A stretch of DNA of 64,000 nucleotides, taken from the NCBI GenBank assembly GCA_003996215.1, contig QJPP01001581.1, positions 186,001 through 250,000 on the forward strand, given 5' to 3'. Below, piece after piece: positions 1 through 10,071 of the stretch. Position 1 is the stretch's first letter, and each line of letters starts with the position of its first letter. Both the position numbers and the translations under genes were made by a program. The DNA is from Jaltomata sinuosa (lineage: Eukaryota > Streptophyta > Magnoliopsida > Solanales > Solanaceae). The notes below the pieces were generated by a model, which had not been told where the DNA came from, ran no database searches, and worked only from the letters and a program-made list of their open reading frames with translations.

Positions 1-2
1 TG

Positions 3-1128
3 TTTGATCGGGTTACCAAGACCAACAGAGCATGTCACACTATAGAGTCAGAGACCCTAACAAGTACATACGCAGTTGGTAAGTCTGTGGATTTAAATGA
101 ATTGCAAGACCTCAAACAGGAAGTTGCTGAGATGAACACGACAGTTGGGTTACTTGAGTAGAAATTCCTGGATGAGGGAGTAAAGAAGGTGAAAGCCATC
201 GGTTCACAAGGTAAAGCACCTAGGCAAGACGATTACTTATCTGAAAAGGAGGTTAGTTATGTGAATGATTAAGGGGTAGGTTTCCGGGCCTCTGGCCAAG
301 GAAATTAAGGTCAGAACAGAGATAAAGATGATTACTACAATTGGTCCAGTTACAGAGATGGCGACTGGCAAAAAAAGGATGGGTATAAGAATGATAGAAT
401 TAGTCTTTAAGTCCCTCCTGGAAATCATGAAGATCGACCTGAATAACCTACCATGAGGGAGATGCTCAACAAAGTATTTCAAAAGGTGGATTCTACTGAT
501 GTAAGAATGAAATAGATAAAAGCTGACCTTTCAAATTTAAGTGAGAGAGTGGACTCCCATTCTATTTCAATAAAGCAGCTTGAGACGCAAATGCACCAGA
601 TTTCCACTAGCATGAATCTGCATCAAAAGGGTACTCTCCTAAGTGACACCATACAGAACTTGAAGAATGATCAACAGGTTATGGCGGTGACCACTCAAAG
701 GGAAAGTAGACCATTGATCCTCCCATGCCTATAGTTGTTAATGAGCCAGCCGAAGGTGAAAAGGATAATGTTGAGGTATTGGTCGAGTCTGAAGAAAAAG
801 ATAGTGGTGAAGGGCCAAGTGAGAGACAGTCTTCGGAGTTGAAATCAAAGAGCAAAGAGGATGCACCAGTCTTGAAGCCCATGCCATTTCCTTCTCTACC
901 TTACCTACAGAGATTAAAGAAAAAGGTTGAGGACAACAAATTTCACAAGTTCAACTCCTTGCTGAAACAACTTTAAGTCAACATTCCTTTAGTTGAAGCA
1001 TTAGAGCAGATGCCTGGATATGCTAAATTCATGAAGGATCTGGTGAATAGGAAGAGGACGGTAAGCTTTAAGCCAACTGATAATTTGCACCATTATAGTG
1101 CAATAGCTTCTCGTTCTTTGGTATAGAA
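3..1128 (+). pseudogene. gag: Athila gag, C-terminal part (degenerate)
   Basis: The frame starting at base 3 reads a gag tail: a hydrophilic linker, a heptad-like segment (near 540-640, SISIKQLETQMHQIS), the GTLLSDTIQNLKND phrase, an acidic stretch (725-870), then the conserved lead-in to protease (NIPLVEALEQMPGYAKFMKDL, about 978-1046). Gag forms the virus-like particle in the cytoplasm. In-frame stops occur near 160, 270, 410 and 512; a frame change is needed near 700; and LLKQL is followed by a TAA where the family has Gln. No zinc knuckle lies in the visible part. It is a pseudogene. Confidence 0.8.
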
Positions 1129-1945
1129 TAAAAAAGATCCAGGATCTTTTACTATCCCTTGTACGATTGGATCAATCTACTTCGCTAAGGCATTGTGTGA
1201 TCTTGGTGCTACTATAAATCTAATGCCATTAGCATTGTTTAAATAGTTAGGCTTGGGAGCCCCCAAACCGACTACAATGCGACTTCTTATGGTAGATCGC
1301 ACAGTGAAAAGGCCTGTAGGAATACTCTATGATGTGATTGTGAAAGTTGATACTTTCATCTTCCCTACAAATTTTGGGATTATTGACTGCGAGGTGGATT
1401 TTGAAGTCCCTATCATCTTGGGGTGACCATTCCTTGCTACTAGACGTGTGCTTGTTGATTTAGAGACTGGGCAGATGAAGTTCAGGTTGAATGATGAGGT
1501 AGTTACTTTTAATGTCTACCAGTCTATGAAGTATCATGACAACATGCGAGTGGTTTCAGTTATTGATATGGGTTATGAAGATCAGTTAGTTGTGCCGGTT
1601 GAGGAGAGACTCGGTGTTGAGGCACTTGCGACTGTAATTATGAATTTTGAAGGAGATGATATTGATGAGTATGACGAGATGGTTGAAGCACTAGCAGGTA
1701 TGGGGTATTACAGCTATGCTCCAAAGAAACTTGACTTGGACTTGAAAAATAGACAGACACTGCCTGCCAAACCATCTATTGAGGAGCCGCCAGTCTTGGA
1801 GCTCAAAGCACTTCCAGCCCATCTTTGGTACGTGTTCCTTGGAGAAAATGAGACGTTGCTAGTTATTATTGCTGTAGATTTAGTTGAAGGGCAAGTCGAG
1901 GCTCTGGTTTCTGTGTTGAATAAGATTAAGAGGGCCATTGGTTGA
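1129..1945 (+). pseudogene. pro: Athila aspartic protease and linker
   Basis: The retropepsin-like domain runs from about 1141 (GSFTIPCTIGS) to 1500. Its active-site motif is CDLGATINLMP near 1197-1230, with the later VPIILG-PFLATRRVLVD segment at about 1408-1460. It would cleave the Gag-Pol polyprotein. Stops replace expected residues in LFK*LGL (near 1245) and in ILG*PFLA (TGA near 1424, where the family has Arg). The following open segment (1448-1945) is the poorly conserved linker to RT and ends in a TGA. The catalytic Asp is kept but the frame is broken. Confidence 0.82.
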
Positions 1946-2950
1946 AACATTACATACATCATTGGTATTCTGCCTAGAATATGTACAAATAAAATTTAGG
2001 TTACGCCAGATTCTATTCCGATTATTGAGCACTAGCGTAGGTTGAATCAACCTATGCAAGAGGTCGTGAAGAAAGAGATTATTAAGTGGCTGGATGCAGG
2101 TATGGTTTACCCTATTACAGACAGCAAGTGGGTGAGCCCGATTCAGTATGTGCCAAAAAAAGGTGGGATTACTATAGCCCCAAATGCAAAAAATGAGTTG
2201 ATTCTGATGAGGCCAGTCACATGCTGGCACATATGCATGGATTATAGGAAGCTAAATGCTTGGACTGAGAAGGACAATTTTCCAATGCCATTTATGGATC
2301 TGATGTTAGACCGTATTGCAGGTAGAGGATGGTACTGTTTTCTTGATGGTTATTCAGGGTACAATCATATTTCAATTGCTTCTGAAGACCAAGGGAAGAC
2401 CACTTTCACCTGTCCATATGGGACGTTTGCTTTCAAGAGGATGCCTTTCGATTTATGCAATGCACTAGCGATATTTTAGCGTTGCATGATATCTATCTTC
2501 TCAGACATAGTGGAGGATACTATTGAGGTATTTATGGATTACATTTCTATAGTGGGTGACTTTTTTGAAATTGTTTGGATCATCTGAGTTGTGTGCTGAA
2601 ATGATGTGAAAAGTGTAATCTGGTGATGAACTAGGAGAAGTGTCAGTTCATGGTGAAAGAGGGTATAGTTCTTGGCCATCGGGTCTCCAAGAAGGTTATA
2701 GAGGTCGACAAAGCAAAGATTGAGGTAATTGAAAAATTGCCTCCACCAGTTTCTGTGAATGGGATTCGAAGCTTTTTGGGGCATGCTGGTTTCTATCGGA
2801 GGTTTATCAAGGACTTCTCCAAAATTGCTAATCCATTGTGCAAATTATTAGAGAAGGAGGTAAAGTTTGTGTTTGACGATGCATGTTTGAAGGCATTCGA
2901 GTGCCTTAAAGAAAAGTTGGTCTCAGCTCCTATCATTATTTCTCCTGATT
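1946..2950 (+). pseudogene. RT: Athila reverse transcriptase (broken, catalytic Asp lost)
   Basis: RT would copy element RNA into cDNA in the particle. Seen here: RRLNQPMQEVVKKEIIKWLDAGMVYPI (from about 2037; split by my reading at a stop), the fingers/palm phrase CMDYRKLNAWTEKDNFP (near 2234), YCFLDGYSGYNHI (near 2334), and TFTCPYGTFAFKRMPF. The catalytic block reads VFMDY instead of the family's FMDD: the Tyr codon at 2540-2542 replaces the second Asp. A frameshift near 2560-2575 and in-frame stops follow. The thumb/connection part (GIRSFLGHAGFYRRFIKDFSKIA, about 2762-2830; quoted in two overlapping pieces by family memory) is well preserved. Confidence 0.88.
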
Positions 2951-3353
2951 GATCTCAACCTTTTAAGGTTATGTGCAATGCTAGTTGGGTAGAGCTAGGA
3001 GCAGTATTAGGTCAAAGGAGAAAAAAGATTCGTCATCCTATATACTACGCTAGCAAAGCACTTAATCGGGCTCAAAAGAACTATACTATCACTGAACAGG
3101 AGCTACTTGCTGTGGTCTTTGCTTTTGAAAAATTCAGATTTTACTTGCTTTGCCCAAAGTGGTGGTGCATACTGACCATGTAACTCTTCGTTATCTCATG
3201 GCAAAAAAGGATGCTAAGCCAAGGTTTATTAGGTGGGTGTTGCTGCTGCAAGAGTTTGATTTTGAAGTCAAGGAACGGAAGGGTACAGAGAATCAGGTAG
3301 CAGACCACTTGTCTAGATTCGAAGAAGAAGCAATGTTGAAGCTGAATAATTAG
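2951..3353 (+). pseudogene. RH: Athila RNase H (frameshifted)
   Basis: RNase H would remove the RNA strand and cut the polypurine primer. Motifs seen are MCNASWVELGAVLGQR (2971 on; the usual first catalytic Asp of CDAS is Asn here), HPIYYASKALN, TEQELLAVVFAFEKFR, and after a frameshift near 3150-3160 VVVHTDHVTLRYLMAKKD and ENQVADHLSRFE. The D-to-N change and the frameshift both argue for loss of function. It lies directly between RT and integrase, as in all Ty3/gypsy elements. Confidence 0.87.
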
Positions 3354-4664
3354 CAGGAGATAGATGATTTGTTTCCTGATGAACAAGTGTTGTCTGCTTC
3401 TCAATATTTGATTCCATGGTTTGCTGACATTGCCAACTATTTGGAAAGTGATTTGGTGCTTGATGATATGTCTGTCCACCAAAAAAGAAAGTTCATGTCC
3501 GATATCAGGAAATACTTCTGGGAAGAGCCATTCTTGTTCCGTGTGTGTGCTGATACTATGATCCAGAGATGTATGCCTGAAGCTGAAATGATGGAGATAT
3601 TTGAGGCTTGCCATTCATCCCCTGTTGGAGGTCATCATAGTGGTATCCAGAATGCACACAAGATTTTACAATGCGGCTACTATTGGCTGACTATTCACAA
3701 ATACGCCCATAAGTTTGTTAAGGCTTGCAGTAGATGTCAAAGGGAAGGAGGTATATCAAGGAGGCATAAGCTTCCTCTTAATCCCATCCTTGTGATTGAG
3801 ATGTTTGATGTTTGGGGCATAGACTTCATGGGCCTGTTTGTGTTATCTAATGGAAACCGGTACATATTGGTGGTTGTTGACTATTTATCAAAATGGGTGG
3901 AGGTGGTTGCGCTTCCCAGTAATGAAGGAAAGTGTGTCACAACGTTCTTGAAAAAGAACATCTTCTCCAGGTTTGGTACGCCAGGGGGAATAAATAGCGA
4001 TAGAGGCTCTCACTTTTGCAACAGGTTGTTTTGTGCTTTGCTTGAGAAATATGGAGTAAAACACAGAGTTGAAACCCCTTATCACCCTCAGACGTCTGGG
4101 CAAGTGGAGGTTTCCAACAGAGAAATAAAATTGATCCTGTCCGAGAAAGGATTGGTCACGGAAGTTAGATGATGCATTGTGGGTGTACCGGACTGCATTC
4201 AAGACCCCAATAGGTATGTCACCATATCAGCTCGTGTTTTGTAAGGCATTCCATCTTCCGGTTGAGTTAGAGCATAAGTACATGTGGGAATTGAAGAAGC
4301 TAAACTTGGATTGGTCTGAGGCATCGTTGCAGTGGCTTGGGCAGTTAAATGAGTTGGATGAGTTCCGCTTGAATACATATGAGAGTTCAGCATTATATAA
4401 GGAGAGGATTAAATTGTACCATGACCGAAAGATAGAAAAGTGAGACTTCGGCCGGGTGACTTGGTCCTGCTCTTCAATTCTAGACTTTGCTTGTTTCCTG
4501 GCAAGTTGAAGTCCAAGTGGATTAGAACTTTCAAGGTGGTAAAAGTGTTTCCTCACGGGGCAGTTGAACTTGAAAATCATGAAGGAAAAAGGTTCAAGGC
4601 TAATGGACAACGAATTAAAGCTTATTTTGGCACAATAGAGGAGCTCAAAACAATTGAAGCCTGA
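3354..4664 (+). pseudogene. INT: Athila integrase (frameshifted near 4165)
   Basis: Integrase would insert cDNA into nuclear DNA. The HHCC zinc-binding domain is visible (EACHSSPVGGHHSG; CSRCQREGG, about 3604-3750). The core shows the DDE triad: WGIDFMG near 3813, INSDRGSHF near 3997 and the Glu of GQVEVSNRE at 4107-4109. The 267-codon open segment ends at 4172 through a frameshift. The next frame continues with WVYRTAFKTPIGMSPYQLV, then a stop at 4441, then the C-terminal GPY/F-like segment RPGDLVLLFNSR...KSKWIRTFKV (4440-4664). The catalytic residues survive but the frame does not. Confidence 0.88.
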
Positions 4665-4700
4665 AGCCTGGATGAATTCATCCTACCCAAGGAGCTTGAT

Positions 4701-4772
4701 AAAGTCTGAGTAATCAAGCAACCTACGTCGTGCCGCAACTTTAAATCAAGCACTGCATGGGAGGCAACCCAT
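4701..4772 (+). other. conserved Athila motif CM1 with hairpin
   Basis: This non-coding block starts 36 nt after the pol stop: AAGTCTGAGTAATCAAGCAA, then GTCGTGCCGC, TTAAATCAAGC, then a hairpin. The hairpin stem is CATGGG/CCCATG (4756-4761 with 4768-4773) around loop AGGCAA. The same block recurs at 4824-4896 and 8588-8658, and in related form on the minus strand near 61,230-61,290 and 12,090-12,140. Such a GGGAGGCAACCC phrase is known to recur in Athila/Tat-type plant elements. Its function is not known to me. Confidence 0.72.
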
Positions 4773-4823
4773 GGATATTTTCTTTGTATTTTGTTATTTT
4801 TGCTTTTGTAAAGGTGTTTCGGC

Positions 4824-4896
4824 GAAGTCTGAGTAGACAAAACACCCACGTCATGCCACGATGTTAAATCAGGCCCTGCTTGGGAGGATACCCAAG
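4824..4896 (+). other. conserved Athila motif CM2 with hairpin
   Basis: A second copy of CM1, about 125 bp downstream: GAAGTCTGAGTAGACAAAAC, GTCATGCCACG, TTAAATCAGGC, then stem CTTGGG (4879-4884) / CCCAAG (4891-4896) around loop AGGATA. Relative to CM1 the inner A-T pair has become T-A, so the stem is kept through a compensated change. Some 50 bp of T-rich sequence separates the two copies. Confidence 0.7.
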
Positions 4897-4951
4897 ACTA
4901 ATGTTTGTCTTCTGTACATGTGAGGAAAAAAAGAATTCCACTGCAGGAACC

Positions 4952-5310
4952 TCAAGAAACTACGAATAAGTTTACGGGCCGTCCTTTAAAATGATGGGTC
5001 GTCAACCAACTCGTGGTTCCTGGAGTATAAATGTTAGGCCTCTGATCAAACAGAACATGACTAACAGGACTAGTCGTAGTTCTGAGAGCTGGACTGTAGA
5101 TCAAATCATGGTCACTGGAGCAAAAATAATAGGTCTCTGAAAGGGAAAATGATGAGTCAAAAGGACAGTCTGTGGTTTTGAACCACGGTCCATCTTTTGA
5201 GTCGTCGTTCCTTGTAGCTACTAAGGTCAAAACTAAGAACCACGAGTCTTACAATGGACCTTATTCAGGACGACGGACCGTAGTTTTGACTCGTAGGTCC
5301 CAGGAATAGT
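4952..5310 (+). repeat. internal dyad-phrase array 1
   Basis: Short phrases built on ACGG-A-CCGT and CGTGGTTC recur irregularly: ACGGGCCGTCC (near 4976), GGGTCGTCAACC, CTCGTGGTTCCTGG, TTGAACCACGGTCCATC, GACGACGGACCGTAG (near 5270), ACTCGTAGGTCCC. A TATA-like GAGTATAAATG lies near 5025. The same phrases fill the U3 of this element's LTR (10,250-10,715), so this looks like a second, internal copy of promoter-type sequence placed between pol and the extra ORF. No protein is coded. Confidence 0.65.
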
Positions 5311-5571
5311 AAGAAGCTAGGTCATGGGTCTGCCCAAATTTTGAAATTAAAATTCGGCCCAGCTTCTTTTCTGTCTTCTTCTTCCCTTCCTCAATAGGTA
5401 ACCGCCACTTTTGAAAAAAAAGGGGGAAAATAACTAAAATTACTCCCTCTTTCACTCCTAAATCATCTCAAATACTCCCCCAACTCTTAATAACTGAATC
5501 AAAAGCTACTACACACTCAGATTCCTTCATTCCATTCGTGTTCATGTAAGAAAGAGTTGATCATCATCAGT
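5311..5571 (+). promoter_or_regulatory. pyrimidine-rich leader with splice donor
   Basis: After array 1 comes TTTTGAAATTAAAATTC, then a CT-rich leader (TTCTTTTCTGTCTTCTTC, about 5365-5385) and a perfect plant donor consensus CA|GTAAGTTTTT with its GT at 5570-5571. The minus-strand element near 60.5-60.9 kb has the same order (TTTTGAAATT, CT-rich leader, GTAAGT). I infer exon 1 of a separate transcript for the downstream ORF. RNA evidence is needed to confirm it. Confidence 0.5.
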
Positions 5572-6183
5572 AAGTTTTTCTTCCCTTATTCGAAGATTTC
5601 TGTTATTGAAGTAATTTGTGGGTCAGGGCTCAAATTTTGATTTAAAAACTCAAAATTATGAAACCCTAAACGATAGTAATAGATCTGCAGTGTATAGTAG
5701 GCATGAATGGGAGTGTTTAGTTTATAAAAAAATTTGATTAAAAGGTGTAAAATTAAGTAGGAGGGAGTTTTTGATCAAAGAAATTGTGATGGCCAGTAAT
5801 TACGAGTAAAACTATGGGATGTAAATCTAAGTACGGACCACTATTTCAAACGTCTTGTAGATTTCTTCAAAGTTAGGTTCTGAATCTAAAACCATGATTT
5901 ACAGGATGGACTGTAGTTCTGAACTACGGCCCGTCAATTGATTGTTAGTCACTGAAAGAAAATGAGGTAAAATGATCATGTCAGGAATCTAAACCATGAC
6001 TCGCATGACGGACCCATGGTTTCAAAACATTGTCCGTTAACTGAGCTGTGGTCCCTGAACTTGAAAAATTTCCTGAAACCACGAATTGGTTGACAACCCG
6101 TACTCTGGTTCTACGGGCCATAGACCTTCCCATAGTTTATACCTGTGACATTATACTCCTGTTTTGTGTGGATTATTCTCCGT
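5572..6183 (+). other. putative intron containing dyad-phrase array 2
   Basis: Non-coding AT-rich sequence. From about 5835 to 6110 it holds a second array of the same dyad phrases: GTACGGACCAC, ACTACGGCCCGTC (near 5931), GACGGACCCATGG, GAGCTGTGGTCCCTG (near 6045), CTACGGGCCATAG. Between 5600 and 5830 I see only A/T-rich unique-looking sequence. Confidence 0.5.
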
Positions 6184-6210
6184 GCTAACAAAGTCTACCC
6201 CGCAGGTACC
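6184..6210 (+). promoter_or_regulatory. branch point and splice acceptor before extra ORF
   Basis: GTGCTAACAAAG gives a near-ideal plant branch site (CTAAC), followed by TCTACCCCGCAG|GTACC and the ATG at 6211. The acceptor therefore lies 5 nt before the start codon. The minus-strand Athila at 59,443-59,465 has the same arrangement (GCTAAC...TTTGCAG|GAAT-ATG). The acceptor could pair with the donor at 5570 or with one in the genomic leader outside the window. Confidence 0.55.
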
Positions 6211-8517
6211 ATGCCACCAAAGAGTACCCAGAAGAAGGCCGCAACAAAAGACTTAGAGGCAAGAATCAGACAGCAACGACAAATACAAGATGAAGCCTCT
6301 GAGTCAGAAGACAGTGGGTCCGAGGATATTTATATTGTAGACTCCGATCCAGATGCAATACCTCAGACCACTAGGCAGCAAGAAAGGGTCCAGGAAAAGG
6401 CCACCCCTCCCCAGTCTGAAGAGCGAGAGGGTGAGTCTGGATCATCAACTCATGAGAATGGGTCTGACGAGTCTGAGTTTGGAGATGCCACAACTCTGGG
6501 TAGCAAAAGAGATGAAGGGTCAGAATCAGACTCTGGGAGTGCTAGCCTGAGCGACAAAGAAAATGCTAGCAAATTCGATGAAGAGGTTCCTGCTACTATA
6601 GAGCCACATATTGATGAGGCTGTCCCCATAGCTCCCCCCACTTTTAGATGCAAAGACACTGGAGTACGAGATAGGGTCTAATGGGAAATTGAGGGTACAT
6701 CCCAGTTCTACCATGAAGGTTTGGCTTTGACTGAAAAAGGGCACCAAAGGAGCATCATCCATGAAGAAGTAGAGATCAAATCTACTGGTTTAGATGACAT
6801 GGCCAATGTCAAGGGGTTGTACGATCATTATGGGTTCCAGTGGATGAGTCGGCCGGGTGATCCATACAACCCGGTGCTGGTCTATGAATTTTATGTAGCC
6901 TATGCAGCCACGTTGATAAACATGTGTGAAAAAGGTAAGAGTCCAATGTCACAGGCAGCCTTAGAGAGAGTACAAGTATGGGGGGTCCAAGTTGATATTT
7001 CAGAGTGCAGCATTCAGCGTTTCATTTATGTCCCAAACTTTGTAGCACCAACATCCCAGCTGGAGTCTGATGCACACATGGAGCAGTTCAGACAAAATAA
7101 AATACCTTACAGGTGGATTGCCTCAGCTATCACCGACAGAAATCCATCATGGTTGATAGAAGACAATATAAAGATCACTAAGGCATCGCTAAGTATGGCT
7201 GGAAAGTTCTGGGGGTCCATGGTTAGGCATTGGTTGGTACCCACTACAGCAGATAACACACTCACTCCAAACCAAGCCATTTTGGTTGCAGCCATCATGT
7301 CCAGATATGACACTATAATTGCCCGCATCATTGCGGAGGAAATCAGAGAAAGGGCGCTGCGGCGATCCAAATCCATTCCATTTCCTTTTATGATCACTCA
7401 GCTATGTCAGGTAGCTGAGGTTCCCGAGATGACAGGGGTAGACCAGTTCAAGCAAGCGACTAGATTGTAAGACATCGCCCTTATTTGAGATATGACAAAC
7501 CCAGTGGCAAGGGAAAGGGCTTATTCAGCAGCATCTGAGAGTACAGTTTTCCCTGAGCCTAGTGGAGATATGCCACCGGATGCCTTGGTTGTTTTTGATG
7601 AGCATGCTACACCTTCCTTATACCCATCTACTACCGCACCAGACCCTCTTCATTAGCTCAGTCCGCTCCTTCCAGTGAACGGGGACAGTCTTACTTCTTC
7701 ACCAGCAAGGTCTTCAGTAAGGTAGCTAAAACGGCCTTTTATGTTCATGAACAAATTAAGAGGTTATCAAACTCTGTGAAGCCATTAATCTGCAGGGAAA
7801 TAATTGATGATGTTGCTGTGATCTAGAAATCGATTGACAAACTAAATAATCGATTAGACAACATAGAAATCAGGGTAAATGACAGGCTTCGAAATTTGAC
7901 TATTCCAGACCTACCTGCGATTCTGACAGAGCTTGCAAAGGTCTGCGCTGATGTAGATGCAATCCAAAAGAGACAGGTACCAGATATTCAGTTACCATAG
8001 GTCGGGACCATGGAGGATGATTTCATTAATTTGCTAGCACATTCCCCTCCTCGTGACCTAACTAGAATAGATAAAACTGACCTTGAACCCACAAGAAAGA
8101 GAAAGAAAAGAGATAAGAGGGTTTAGGACAAGAATGCCCCTTTGAGTCCTAAATCGCAGAATAAAAAGGAAGAGAAAGCTGAAAAGAAGAGGCGGAAGAA
8201 AGAAATTGTGGTAGCAAAAGAGTCCCTAGCCATCCATAAAATTCGTATCGATTCCATTGGTACGGGTGGCTTGGGAAGTGGTGTCGCGGGCGCCATAGAG
8301 GAAATTTTTTAGACCTCATTGTGGGAGTGTCGGTTGATGAATCTGCCCAAGCAGTGGATGTTGTTGTTGAGAGGACTACAGAGGAAATGTTTATGGGAGA
8401 TATGACTATGGGCACTGATACAATGGACCCGACTTCTACTACACCAATGACCGCACTTAGGTGCCATAGGTATGCTTATTATCCCTTGCTTATAATTTTT
8501 TTAGTGCATTGGGGATG
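6211..8517 (+). pseudogene. extra ORF of Athila element (env position; plant transposon-protein-like domain)
   Basis: ATG at 6211 (MPPKSTQKKAATKD) opens a reading frame with a Lys/Arg-rich start, a Ser/Glu/Asp-rich disordered part (to about 6660), then a globular domain (about 6720-7470). That domain carries the phrases LVYEFYVAYAATL, VQVDISECSIQRF, WLVPTT, AILVAAIMSRYD and IPFPFMITQLC, the pattern of the plant-specific 'putative plant transposon protein' domain found after integrase in many dicot Ty3 elements. Further on come a coiled-coil-like part (SIDKLNNRLDNIEIRVNDRL, about 7830-7890) and basic clusters (TRKRKKRDKR; KKRRKKE) resembling nuclear localisation signals. In-frame stops lie at 6679 and 7468; a frameshift is needed near 7655. 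I see no signal peptide or membrane segment, so an envelope role has no direct support. Function unknown. Confidence 0.7.
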
Positions 8518-8587
8518 ATGCATAGCTTTGTAGATGGGGTGGGGCTAGCTGTGGTCATATGGTATTTTTGTTGAGTGTTCTGGAAAA

Positions 8588-8677
8588 GTCTGAGTAGCCA
8601 AAACACTCACGTCATGCCGCGACGTTAAATCAGGCACGGCATGAAAGGCAACCCATGAGGGTACTCAAAAAGTACCC
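8588..8677 (+). other. conserved Athila motif CM3 plus second hairpin
   Basis: Third copy of the CM block, right after the extra ORF: AAGTCTGAGTAGCCAAAACA, GTCATGCCGCGACGTTAAAT, then CATGAA-AGGCAA-CCCATG, where two stem G bases have become A. It is followed at once by a perfect 7-bp hairpin GGGTACT-CAAAA-AGTACCC (8659-8677). The placement mirrors CM1/CM2, which follow pol. Confidence 0.68.
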
Positions 8678-10071
8678 GAGTCCTTGGGATTTTCTTGCCT
8701 GTGTTCTTTCCCTAAGGATTTTTTATTACTGTTGAACTAGCACGTTTACTATAGGTTGTGTGTAGTAAAAGAACAAAGGAATTTAGCGCAGTCTATGGTA
8801 TGATTTCGAAGTGGATTTTGATTGAAAAAGAATGGAGACCCCTCCAAAAATTTCGTGTGACATGAAAATATCTATTTTTGATAGACTGACCATTATGGAT
8901 CTGTGCATGACATTAGGTTAATCGATCTGATAAATGGCTTAAGCTAGAGTACGAACTTGACAATTAGCATATTATTTTTATACTCTGTGCCATGTGTGTG
9001 TGAGCGATATTTGTACTGTTCTTGCATTGTGTGCCAATTTAGAACTTGCTCAGTTAGTCTTGCCTAGGGTGTAGGATGGTTGGTTAGGAAAGGATCACAT
9101 GCCATTTTTTAAATAGTCCACTTTAGCCTAAATTACCATCCAAATGATGTGAATATCCTTTGATCCCTGATTTTGAGCCTAAATTGACCCTTATTATTGT
9201 TTAGCCTAATAGCCTTCCCTGTTTTCTATGAACTTTCAGTTTGGCCCTGGTCCCTCCTTGGACATTGTGTACCTCAACTCAGGCAAATCGCCTAAGTTGA
9301 GGGTGGCTACTATGAAGGTAAGTGTGAAATATGGGGTATGAAAAGAAAAAGTTAGTGATAAAGAGGGAAATAACGAGTGTGGCAGAGTTACTAAAAAAAA
9401 GAGAGAGAAAATGAAAAAGAAAAAAAAGAAAAAATAATAATAAATAAATAAAATATATATGTGAGAAAATAAGTTGAGTCTGAAACAAAAGCCACACCTG
9501 TCACCTGATGAAAAAGAAAGAATAAGGGAGGAAAAAGAGAAAAAATAGAGTTGGTCTGGAAAAGTGGAAGAAACATAGCGTAGTGTCAAGGAGGGCTTAG
9601 TCACTATTTCCCATATCTACTATACCCATCCCCGAGCCTACATTACAAGCTGAATAAAGTCCTATAGTGATCCTAACACAACTGTTCAAAATCCGAGGCG
9701 TAGAAAATAAGGGCAAGCCTATGGTATTTTGTACGCATTGCTTGAATATCTTTGTGAGTGTGAGTGTGCTAGTTCAGTCCCATAAATCTTGACTGTATCA
9801 TGGTGCGATTGGGACTTTTTTGTAGCGAGGGCACTAGAGTAACATTGACGGTTAACTATTAAGGTGAGACTCATATGTGTATGCTATGTTGTCTATTGAT
9901 ATCGAAATGTCATCCATAGATTCTCTTGTGTTGTCTTGATAGGAAAAATTTGTGCACTTGTTTTTATTGAAAAGGAGGGGAATACTTGTTGAGAGCTGAA
10001 TTGCTAAATCATATGACTGCTGTAGTTCCTAATTTTCTTTCACTAAAGTGTTGTGTTAGGATTTTGTTGTC
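8678..10071 (+). other. 3' untranslated region of Athila element
   Basis: Non-coding sequence between the extra ORF and the 3' LTR. It contains a purine-rich low-complexity tract on the plus strand (about 9380-9560, GA/AAAG rich) that makes spurious open frames on the opposite strand. A short hairpin-plus-purine module lies at 9281-9305. No gene is supported. Confidence 0.7.
9281..9305 (+). other. hairpin plus purine-tract module
   Basis: AGGC-AAATC-GCCT is followed directly by AAGTTGAGGG. The same arrangement (small hairpin, then AAGTTTGGGGG) is found in the 3' UTR of the two other Athila elements in the window and resembles the primary polypurine tract next to the LTR. Confidence 0.5.

Noticed and set aside
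237..482. Membrane-protein-like open frame on the minus strand
   Set aside because: Antisense to the gag remnant; hydrophobic residues come from complementing Lys/Asp-rich codons.
4952..5310. Interpretation as a separate solo LTR inserted between pol and the extra ORF
   Set aside because: No TG...CA ends or target duplication were found, and the other Athila elements have arrays at the same place, so it is part of the element.
9236..9604. Leu/Phe/Ser-rich open frame on the minus strand
   Set aside because: Product of a purine-rich low-complexity tract in the 3' UTR; hydrophobicity is compositional, and several frames are open at once.
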